From: Lachnospiraceae bacterium UBA4711
GTDB lineage: Bacteria > Bacillota > Clostridia > Lachnospirales > Lachnospiraceae
Reading direction: 5' to 3'
Assembly: GCA_002404515.1 (NCBI GenBank)
Contig: DHJV01000140.1
Location: 1-15,145, forward strand
Length of the DNA: 15,145 nucleotides
Translations under genes and position numbers: made by a program
Notes under the pieces: model-generated
Told to the model about the DNA's origin: nothing
Databases searched by the model: none
Seen by the model: the letters and a program-made list of their open reading frames with translations, nothing else
Part shown: piece by piece, positions 6,967 through 13,883 of the stretch
Position numbering within the stretch: position 1 is the stretch's first letter
Layout of the letters: each line of letters begins with the position of its first letter

Positions 6967-8487
6967 ATGAACAAAAATCTGAAAATTGTAATATTCATAT
7001 TGCTCTTTATTATCGTCTTTCTGCTCGGCATGCTGCTAGGTATGCAGATACAGGGAAAATGGGATAAAGCAGAGAACAACAAGTCTGCATCTGGTTCGGC
7101 GGAAGCTCAGATTGATGAGGAAACAGACGAAAATTCAGACAATCAGAATGATACGTCGACCAATGATTCTGCTACGAACGATACTTTGAATGACGCTGCA
7201 AACGAGACAGCATCCACCAATCACGTGTCTGTAGACCGGGATGTGGACTACGGCGCGATGGATGTGCCGGAACCAACGACCGACGACTGGCTGTTTACCG
7301 ACGGCAACAAGATCGAAGATGCAGATGGAAACGAAGTATGGCTCACCGGCATCAACTGGTTTGGCTACAATACAGGGACGAACACATTTGACGGGTTATG
7401 GGCTTCCGACCTGAATCAGTCGATTCAGGAGATTGCAAACCACGGATTCAATGTGATTCGTGTGCCATTTTCGGCAGAGCTGATCTTACAATGGTCAAAT
7501 GGAGAGTATCCGGATGCGAATTTCAATCAGGCAACCAATGATTATCTCGTTGGGATGGACAGCCTGCAGATCTTCGAGTATGTGATCGGACAGTGCCGTG
7601 CAAATGGGTTGAAGCTGATCATTGATATCCATTGCGCGGAGACGAATGCGAGCGGGCATATGGTGAATCTCTGGTACACCGACCGGATATCTACGGATGA
7701 TTATCTGTATGCACTTTCGTGGATGGCTGACCGCTACAAGAACGATGATACGATCATTGCCTACGACCTGAAGAATGAACCACACGGAAAGCCAAACGAG
7801 GGAGACGGCGCGGCAATCTGGAACGATTCGAAGTCTGAGAACAACTGGAAATACACGGCGGAGCGTGCTGCAAATGCTGTGCTGTCGAAGAATCCGAATG
7901 TACTCGTTCTCGTGGAAGGAACTGAGATCTACCCGGTTGATATTAAGAAGAATGGCAATTATGCATCGACAAATGAAGATGATTACTATTTCAACTGGTG
8001 GGGTGGAAACCTGCGCGGTGTCGCAGACTACCCGGTTGACCTCGGCAAATATCAGAACAAGCTTGTATATTCGCCGCATGATTATGGTCCGACCGTATAT
8101 GAACAGCCTTGGTTTCAGGGCAGTTATACATACGACAGCCTGATGAAGGACTGCTGGCATGACAACTGGTTTTATATCCATGAGGATAATATCGCACCGC
8201 TTCTGATCGGCGAGTGGGGCGGGTTTATGACAGAACCGAATATTACTTGGATGACTTACATGCGGGAGCTCATTCAGAAGAACAAGCTGAATCACACATT
8301 CTGGTGCTTCAATGCGAACTCCGGGGATACTGGCGGCATGGTCTTAGATGATTTCACGACATGGGACGAGGAAAAGTATGCATTTGTCAAGAAAGTTCTG
8401 TGGAACAACGGCGAGAAGTTCATCGGACTTGACCATAAAATCCCACTTGGCATCAATGGAATCAGTCTGGGAGAGTACTACAAATAG
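6967..8487 (+). CDS. membrane-anchored GH5 endoglucanase (cellulase)
   Basis: A 506-residue retaining glycoside hydrolase predicted to cleave internal beta-1,4-glucan bonds. Residues 7-27 form one uncleaved-looking helix after MNKNLK (no AXA cleavage site), so the enzyme is probably tethered to the outer face of the membrane. Residues 30-100 are an acidic Asn/Thr/Ser/Asp-rich linker. The GH5 barrel spans about 105-480: WLTGINWFGYNTG on strand 1, RVPFSAE, DIHCAE, YDLKNEPHG with acid/base Glu271, YSPHDYGP, and LIGEWGG with nucleophile Glu416. No carbohydrate-binding module is present. This set of motifs matches the GH5 cellulases of clostridia; mannanase or xyloglucanase activity cannot be excluded. 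It has its own promoter and terminator. GAGGGGATA directly precedes the ATG, with AAAGGA further up as an alternative ribosome binding site. Confidence 0.93.
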   Translation: MNKNLKIVIFILLFIIVFLLGMLLGMQIQGKWDKAENNKSASGSAEAQIDEETDENSDNQNDTSTNDSATNDTLNDAANETASTNHVSVDRDVDYGAMDVPEPTTDDWLFTDGNKIEDADGNEVWLTGINWFGYNTGTNTFDGLWASDLNQSIQEIANHGFNVIRVPFSAELILQWSNGEYPDANFNQATNDYLVGMDSLQIFEYVIGQCRANGLKLIIDIHCAETNASGHMVNLWYTDRISTDDYLYALSWMADRYKNDDTIIAYDLKNEPHGKPNEGDGAAIWNDSKSENNWKYTAERAANAVLSKNPNVLVLVEGTEIYPVDIKKNGNYASTNEDDYYFNWWGGNLRGVADYPVDLGKYQNKLVYSPHDYGPTVYEQPWFQGSYTYDSLMKDCWHDNWFYIHEDNIAPLLIGEWGGFMTEPNITWMTYMRELIQKNKLNHTFWCFNANSGDTGGMVLDDFTTWDEEKYAFVKKVLWNNGEKFIGLDHKIPLGINGISLGEYYK

Positions 8488-8512
8488 CTGAATTAAAAAA
8501 ATTAATTCCTGT

Positions 8513-8537
8513 AAGCCCGCATAACTGCGGGCTTTTT
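8513..8537 (+). terminator. terminator of the GH5 gene
   Basis: AAGCCCGCA (8513-8521) pairs with TGCGGGCTT (8526-8534) around the tetraloop TAAC, followed by T's to 8537. It lies 26 nt behind the stop codon. Confidence 0.92.
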
Positions 8538-8660
8538 CTAAATGTTCCAAACTTACTCTTTACATTTTCTGTTTGTCTATGTTACGCTTTCTATGTTGTC
8601 GAGAATCGTTGTTCTGGCGTAGTTCGGTAACAGTCTGTAACACTCATAATTAATATTTCA
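8538..8660. other. gene-free stretch before the truncated nuclease
   Basis: No ribosome binding site, no convincing promoter and no frame coding for the missing N-terminus of the following nuclease are visible. TCTATGTT occurs twice with 14-bp period (8576-8583, 8590-8597). An in-frame TAA at 8628-8630 closes the downstream frame on its 5' side, so the deletion or decay joint of the nuclease gene probably lies between about 8630 and 8665. Confidence 0.5.
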
Positions 8661-9458
8661 TTGATTCGATTGCCAAATTCGAAAGAAAACATGCCGATTT
8701 ATATGATTTCGCTTATTGAACATAAAAGCAATGTCGATTATAATGTATCTATGCAACTGCTTCGATACATGGTATGTATTTGGGATGATTATGCAAAGAC
8801 GATGAAAAAAGAACATTTCGGCGATCCTGAAACGAAAGAATTTCGCTATCCACCGATATTTCCGATCGTTTATTATGAGGGTACAGGGGAGTGGTCAGTA
8901 TCCATGCATGTTGGGGATCGTATATTTATGAATGAGATTTTTGCGTCCTATATTCCCGATTTCACATATCGCCTCGTAAATGTACATCAGTACACAAATG
9001 AACAGTTGTTGATCCATGAAGATGAAATGTCGCTTTTGATGATGATTAACCGGATACAGACACCGCAGGATTTCTCGGATTTTATTAGCTCGAATCATGC
9101 AGAGATTCAGGGGATTGTAGATCGGGCATCCAATAATATCCTTCAGATTATCGCGGATACATTATGGGCATTGTTTATGAAGATGCAGGTGCCAGTAAAT
9201 GAAGCGACAGATTGTGTGAAGAAAATGATCGGAGGCAGTCAAATGGGAAACTGGTTTGAAAATATGGAACCGATGAATATTCAGGAGGAACGCGCGAAGA
9301 CGAAGCAGGCAGTCGCAGAGTTAGAGAAAACAGAGGAAAAATTAGATAGAACCGAAGAAAAATTGGGTAAAACAGAGGCGGAGTTACAAGCGGCGCAGGC
9401 AGAGATTGAAAGGTTGCGGGCACAGTTACAGCTCGTGAAAGATAAAAAGAACAATTAA
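8661..9458 (+). pseudogene. 5'-truncated Rpn-family PD-(D/E)XK nuclease/transposase-like gene
   Basis: The frame gives 265 residues from a TTG without any ribosome binding site; an in-frame stop lies 30 nt further up. The sequence begins directly in the nuclease core: MPIYMISLIEHKSNVDYNV, where E-H-K is the E-x-K part of the PD-(D/E)XK site, then MQLLRYMVCIWDDYAK, FPIVYYEG, and YIPDFTYRLVNVHQY, all typical of the Rpn (recombination-promoting nuclease, PF04754-like) family. Full-length relatives carry some 50-60 further N-terminal residues, including the conserved catalytic Asp region, and these are missing. The C-terminus is a coiled coil (about 215-258) built of a 7-residue repeat TEEKLDR/TEEKLGK/TEAELQA, visible as a 21-nt DNA period. 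The body shows no internal stop, so decay is recent or the remnant is still translated. Only 21 nt separate it from the GH9 gene. Confidence 0.75.
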
Positions 9459-9465
9459 AATATTA

Positions 9466-9479
9466 AGAGGAGGGTTCAA
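9466..9479 (+). promoter_or_regulatory. strong RBS of the GH9 gene
   Basis: AGAGGAGGG (9466-9474 region) lies about 7 nt before the ATG at 9480. No promoter or terminator is visible in the 21-nt gap, so the transcript must begin inside or upstream of the nuclease remnant. Confidence 0.8.
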
Positions 9480-12400
9480 ATGAGCAAAAAACGAATGACA
9501 AGGAGGGTGTTTGCAGTTGTATTTGCTCTGTTATTCATGATAACAGGGGTGACGATTCCAACGTTGACACCACAGGCAGCAACGGAAATGGATTTATCAT
9601 CGTATATTACGATGAGTGGAACGACAGAGGCTGCAAAAGACAATGGCGAAAACAAAGGGATTATGATTTCAGAACTCTTACTGAATTTGCCAACCGATAT
9701 GGATGAAAAATCCGAATGGGAAGCAAAAGGAATCAAGAGTTTGAGCATAAGTCTGTCAGTTTCCGGCTTCACTGCGGGTACAACGGGTACGCCGGGAGCT
9801 ATGATGATGTTCATGTCAAAGGACTGGAAATGGAATCAGGGGAATTATGTAAACCTGACAACATCAGGAACGATGGAAATGAGCATGGATCTCTCAAGTC
9901 TGGATTGGGGAAATAGCACAGAAGTTGGTAAAATTGGCGTACAGTTTACAAACCTGCAGGAAGGTTCTACTGTTACATACCAGATCAATTCTGTGAAGTT
10001 CTCGACAGATTCTACATCATCTGGTGGTTCTGGTGGAAGTTCTGGCGGCTCTGGCACAGTCACAATTCCTGCCGGAAATGTAACAGATTATAATTATTCG
10101 GATATTGATTACAACTATGCAAAGCTGCTTCAGTACTCTTTGTATTTTTATGATGCAAATATGTGTGGCGATGAGGTAGGTACAAAGTCACTTCTTGACT
10201 GGAGAGGAAATTGCCATACTTATGATAAATATTCCTATACTAGAACCGATGGAAGTACTGTTACAGTAGATCTGACTGGCGGATTCCATGATGCAGGCGA
10301 TCATGTAAAGTTTGGTCTTCCAGAAGCATATGCTGCATTTGTACTTGGTATGAGCTATGATACGAACAAATCTGCATATGTAGCATCGGGACAGACGAAT
10401 CATTTGCAGACAATCACGACACATTTTGCGGATTATCTGACTAAATGTGCTGTATTAAACAGCGCAGGAACTTCTGTGGAAGCGTACTGTGTACAGGTTG
10501 GAAATGGTGGCGGTGGTTACGATCATGGATATTGGGGAGCACCGGAAGCTCAGCCACAGAGCAATCGTACCGCATACTTCTCCAGCGATTCTTCACCACA
10601 TACCGATGTGGTATCGTTATCCGCAGCCGCACTTGCCATGCAGTATAAAAACTTTGGCGGTGACAAATATTTAAAGACAGCAGAAATGCTCTTTGCATAT
10701 GCAAAGAATCACAATAAGTCTGTTGGTACAACGTCTGGCAGCTTTTATGTATCTTCTAACTGGGAAGATGATTATTGTCTGGCAGCGCTCTTGTTGTATC
10801 GAATTACTGGAAACACAAGTTATCTGTCTGAATACAATCAGTATAAAAATGCAGATGCAGCTATGAAACCATATTGGCCGCTTGGCTGGGACAATGTCGG
10901 TCCGGCAGTGGCTTATTATGATGGAAATTCCAGTAAAATAGCATCACTTATGGGAATTTCAGATGGCAATAGTACCTATGGTGGCTATCGCTGTGTCAGC
11001 AATTGGGGTTCTGCCCGTTATAATACATCTATGCAGTACACAGGATTACTGTATGATAAATTGACATCGAAAGAAACATATCGAAGCTGGTCAGAGGGAC
11101 AGATGAAATATTTGCTTGGTAACAATGCAGCGAAGCAATGTTTTGTTATCGGATATAATGCGTATGGACCAAAATACCCGCATCATAGAGCAGCTTCTGG
11201 ATATACGGGTGGTGATCAGGGAACAACCGCCCAGAAAAATACATTGATTGGAGCTTTGGTTGGCGGGCAGAAAATTGATGGTTCTTATGTTGATTCTGCA
11301 AGCGATTATATATGTAATGAGGTAGCCATAGATTATAACGCGACTTTGGTTGCTGCAGCAGCTGCAATCTATGAAAAATACACATCTGATACAGAACATC
11401 AGTATATAGACAAAAACCTTTCATCCGGTGGCAGTTCCACACCTGATGTACCGAAGGAGGTTGCAGCAACAGGTGTTGCTTTGAATAAAGACACGCTGAG
11501 CTTCGAAATCGGAGGAACGAATCCTGAGACAGAGACAACCCTTGTTGCAACTGTTTCGCCGGATGATGCGACGGATAAGAGCGTGACATGGACTTCTTCG
11601 AACAACAAGGTTGCAACTGTGAATGCTTCTGGTAAGGTAACTGCGGTTGGCGCAGGTTCTGCAACAATCACAGCAAAAGCAAACGGAAGCACATCCGATG
11701 TGAAAGCAACCTGTGCAGTTACGGTATGGAAAACACCGGAGGCTCCGACACAGGCACCAAGCACAAGTGAGACACCGACGACAAATACGATTACATTAAC
11801 ACCATATGACGACTGCGAGTACCGCATTGCTCCAGATGGAACATGGCAGGATAGCAACGTATTTGAGGGATTAGGTCCGGATACAGAATATACATTTGAA
11901 ATCCGTGTAAAAGCCGATGCAGATAACAACATTCGCGCGGGCGAGATTGTAACGATCAAAGTAAAGACCGCACAGGAAGGGGAGAAGATCGTAGAAGTAA
12001 CAGGGGTTCGGTTTGACAATCAGCCTTCCGAGAAATCTATTACGATCGGAGATGCTGCTTCATGGAGCTTCCCGGCAACGATTTCCCCTGCCAACGCTAC
12101 AGATAAGACGATTACATATACCTCTTCCAATCCAGAGGTTGCTAAAATCGATGCGACAACCGGTGTTCTTACGGCGGTTGCACCTGGATATACAGAGATT
12201 TCTGTAACAACAAAATCAGGCGGATACAAAGATACCGTTAAGCTTTCAGTATATAAGAAATATGAAACACCATCAGCACCAACACTTGCATCTAAGACAA
12301 CGACATCTGTCACATTGAACAGTGTTGCTGGCTGCAAATACTCCAAAGATGGTGTGAACTGGCAGGATAGCAATGTATTTACAGGACTTACAGCCGATAC

Positions 12401-13775
12401 AGCTTATACATTTTATGTAAAGAAAATGGCAAATGGTTATTGGCTGGAAAGCGATAAGAGTACAGGACGCACCATTACCACAGCCAAAGAGACAACCGGT
12501 GGTACGACTGGTGGCAACACCGGAGGAAATACAGGCGGCAATACAGGCGGCTCCACAGGTGGTAATACTGGCGGTTCCACAGGTGGTAACACTGGAAACA
12601 ATACAGGCGGCAATACCGGAGGTTCTACAGGCGGTACCACCGGAGGAAATACAGGTGGAAATACAGGCACAACCACAACAGTTCCGAATATTACAGTATC
12701 CTACCGTACACATGTACAGACGTTTGGCTGGGAAGGAAACGAAAACGATATCAAGACATGGAAATCTAACGGTACTATGTCTGGTACAAGCGGAAAGGCA
12801 AAGAGACTCGAAGGTATCAATATTGTTGTAAATTCCGCGGAGGCAGGAAAAACAGCCAATCTTGGTATTCAGTACACGACGCATTGTCAGAGTTACGGCT
12901 GGCTGCCTTGGTCTGCAAATGGTGAGATGAACGGAACTGAGGGGGAAGCAAAGAGACTCGAAGCAATCAAGATTCAGCTCACAGGCGTAGATAAGGATAA
13001 ATATGATGTGTATTACAGAGTGCACGCACAGTCTTACGGCTGGCTTGGCTGGGCGAAGAACGGCGCGCCATCTGGAACGGCTGGTTATGCAAAACGTCTG
13101 GAAGGTATCCAGATTGTGGTTGTAAAGAAGGGTGAACCTGCACCGGGTGCAAACTTCAAGGGTGTAAATGTTACGAAACAGTTGGCAAGCTATATTGCAA
13201 AGGCTGGATCGTCACCAGTTGTCGGTAATCCGGCGACATCCAACACGAATCCATCTGTGGTCGGCGAAAATGCAATCAATGTTGCGTATCGTACACATGT
13301 ACAGAGCTTTGGCTGGCAGGGCTGGAAGTATAATGGACAGATGAGTGGTACTTCTGGATTAGCAAAGCGTCTCGAAGGTATCAATATCAAGCTGACAAAC
13401 CAGACATACAGTGGCAGCATTGTCTATACGACACATGTACAGTCTTATGGCTGGCAGGGAAATGAGAACGATCCAAATACATGGAAACGCAATGGCGTTA
13501 TGTCCGGTACAAGCGGCGAAGCAAAGCGTCTCGAAGCAATCCGAATTGCCTTGACCGGTGAGATGGCGGCACATTATGATATTTACTATCGTGTTCATGC
13601 ACAGAGCTTTGGCTGGCTTGGCTGGGCAAAGAATGGCGAGGCTGCCGGAACCGCAGGACTTGCAAAACGTCTCGAAGGTATCCAGATTGTTCTTGTGCCA
13701 AAGAATGGTAAGACACCAGCGATGCGCTATCAGGGTATTACGAGTGTGAAAACACAGGCATACATAAAAAAATAA
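9480..13775 (+). CDS. secreted multidomain GH9 endoglucanase with Ig-like, Fn3-like and six ChW repeats
   Basis: A 1431-residue inverting cellulase. Domains in order: signal peptide (1-34, cleavage near PQAA); beta-sandwich module (about 38-176, possible carbohydrate-binding module, family not recognised); Gly/Ser linker (178-193); GH9 catalytic domain (about 203-640) with DAGDHVKFGLP (Asp271 and Asp274, water-activating base), KYPHHRAASGY and NEVAIDYNATLV (acid Glu614); BIG2-like Ig domain (660-750); Fn3-like module (751-831); second BIG2-like domain (835-926); second Fn3-like module (927-1003); Thr-Gly-Gly linker (1005-1067); ChW triplet 1 (1071-1217), tail, ChW triplet 2 (1266-1409), tail. 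There is no CBM3c, dockerin, SLH or sortase motif, so the ChW array is the likely surface or substrate-binding part. All GH9 catalytic residues are present. It follows the nuclease remnant and ends before the gpmI promoter without a clear terminator. Confidence 0.95.
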   Translation: MSKKRMTRRVFAVVFALLFMITGVTIPTLTPQAATEMDLSSYITMSGTTEAAKDNGENKGIMISELLLNLPTDMDEKSEWEAKGIKSLSISLSVSGFTAGTTGTPGAMMMFMSKDWKWNQGNYVNLTTSGTMEMSMDLSSLDWGNSTEVGKIGVQFTNLQEGSTVTYQINSVKFSTDSTSSGGSGGSSGGSGTVTIPAGNVTDYNYSDIDYNYAKLLQYSLYFYDANMCGDEVGTKSLLDWRGNCHTYDKYSYTRTDGSTVTVDLTGGFHDAGDHVKFGLPEAYAAFVLGMSYDTNKSAYVASGQTNHLQTITTHFADYLTKCAVLNSAGTSVEAYCVQVGNGGGGYDHGYWGAPEAQPQSNRTAYFSSDSSPHTDVVSLSAAALAMQYKNFGGDKYLKTAEMLFAYAKNHNKSVGTTSGSFYVSSNWEDDYCLAALLLYRITGNTSYLSEYNQYKNADAAMKPYWPLGWDNVGPAVAYYDGNSSKIASLMGISDGNSTYGGYRCVSNWGSARYNTSMQYTGLLYDKLTSKETYRSWSEGQMKYLLGNNAAKQCFVIGYNAYGPKYPHHRAASGYTGGDQGTTAQKNTLIGALVGGQKIDGSYVDSASDYICNEVAIDYNATLVAAAAAIYEKYTSDTEHQYIDKNLSSGGSSTPDVPKEVAATGVALNKDTLSFEIGGTNPETETTLVATVSPDDATDKSVTWTSSNNKVATVNASGKVTAVGAGSATITAKANGSTSDVKATCAVTVWKTPEAPTQAPSTSETPTTNTITLTPYDDCEYRIAPDGTWQDSNVFEGLGPDTEYTFEIRVKADADNNIRAGEIVTIKVKTAQEGEKIVEVTGVRFDNQPSEKSITIGDAASWSFPATISPANATDKTITYTSSNPEVAKIDATTGVLTAVAPGYTEISVTTKSGGYKDTVKLSVYKKYETPSAPTLASKTTTSVTLNSVAGCKYSKDGVNWQDSNVFTGLTADTAYTFYVKKMANGYWLESDKSTGRTITTAKETTGGTTGGNTGGNTGGNTGGSTGGNTGGSTGGNTGNNTGGNTGGSTGGTTGGNTGGNTGTTTTVPNITVSYRTHVQTFGWEGNENDIKTWKSNGTMSGTSGKAKRLEGINIVVNSAEAGKTANLGIQYTTHCQSYGWLPWSANGEMNGTEGEAKRLEAIKIQLTGVDKDKYDVYYRVHAQSYGWLGWAKNGAPSGTAGYAKRLEGIQIVVVKKGEPAPGANFKGVNVTKQLASYIAKAGSSPVVGNPATSNTNPSVVGENAINVAYRTHVQSFGWQGWKYNGQMSGTSGLAKRLEGINIKLTNQTYSGSIVYTTHVQSYGWQGNENDPNTWKRNGVMSGTSGEAKRLEAIRIALTGEMAAHYDIYYRVHAQSFGWLGWAKNGEAAGTAGLAKRLEGIQIVLVPKNGKTPAMRYQGITSVKTQAYIKK
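11457..12488 (+). repeat. duplicated BIG2 + Fn3-like cassette within the GH9 gene
   Basis: Two copies of a two-domain block (residues 660-831 and 835-1003). BIG2 copies share the core VTWTSSNNKVATVNASGKVTA versus ITYTSSNPEVAKIDATTGVLTA. Fn3-like copies share WQDSNVF followed by GL..DT.YTF, and the DNA for that block is also clearly similar (near 11842-11893 and 12360-12413). Such blocks act as spacers or binding modules in clostridial surface enzymes. Confidence 0.8.
12492..12680 (+). repeat. Thr-Gly-Gly-Asn/Ser low-complexity linker repeat
   Basis: About 60 residues of TGG(N/S/T) units encoded by an irregular 12-nt minisatellite (ACAGGCGGCAAT-like, with synonymous changes). It separates the Ig/Fn3 part from the ChW array and should be a flexible, possibly O-glycosylated, tether. 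Synonymous drift between units argues for selection on the protein rather than a very recent expansion. Confidence 0.85.
12690..13202 (+). repeat. ChW unit 1: three clostridial hydrophobic repeats plus tail
   Basis: Three ChW repeats (pattern Y.tH.Q..GW..W..NG..sGT.g.akRLE.i.I) begin near 12690, 12864 and 13002: RTHVQTFGWEGNEND..W, TTHCQSYGWLPW and RVHAQSYGWLGW. They are followed by a tail (GANFKGVNVTKQLASYIAK) that recurs after unit 2. ChW repeats are known in clostridial surface and secreted proteins and are thought to mediate attachment or protein-protein contact. Confidence 0.88.
13275..13772 (+). repeat. ChW unit 2: duplicate of the triplet plus tail
   Basis: Three more ChW repeats (RTHVQSFGWQGW, TTHVQSYGWQGNEND..W and RVHAQSFGWLGW) follow in the same RTH, TTH, RVH order as unit 1, then a tail (MRYQGITSVKTQAYIKK) aligning with the tail of unit 1. 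The array therefore grew by duplication of a block of about 165 residues. Confidence 0.85.
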
Positions 13776-13803
13776 ATCAGGGAGAAATCTCTGCGATAAA
13801 ATC

Positions 13804-13832
13804 TTGAAAAAAAGCGCATAACTGTATATAAT
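13804..13832 (+). promoter_or_regulatory. consensus sigma-A promoter of gpmI
   Basis: TTGAAA (13804-13809), 17-bp spacer, TATAAT (13827-13832): a perfect -10 and near-perfect -35. The expected start near 13839 gives a leader of about 45 nt. It fits constitutive high expression of a glycolytic gene and separates it from the cellulase transcript. Confidence 0.9.
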
Positions 13833-13883
13833 CAAACAGGAAATTACAAAGAATAAATTATTATAATTTAAAGGAGATAAACA

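Noticed and set aside
7495..8295. 266-codon antisense ORF
   Set aside because: It lies fully inside the GH5 gene with catalytic motifs on the sense strand, has no ribosome binding site and no recognisable domain.
8661..9458. Complete insertion-sequence transposase
   Set aside because: No terminal inverted repeats or target duplications were found around it, and the protein family is Rpn-like nuclease with its N-terminus missing.
12492..12680. CRISPR-like short repeats
   Set aside because: Units are about 12 nt, in frame, without unique spacers, and encode a Thr-Gly-Gly linker.
12273..13025. Long antisense ORF with Cys/Thr/Gly repeats
   Set aside because: It is the reverse frame of the repetitive TGG linker and the ChW coding region; it has no start signals, and its repeats merely mirror the sense codons.
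13778..13793. Hairpin behind the GH9 gene as a terminator
   Set aside because: The GAGA/TCTC stem is only about 4 bp with a 2-nt loop and has no T-tract, so it is too weak to call.
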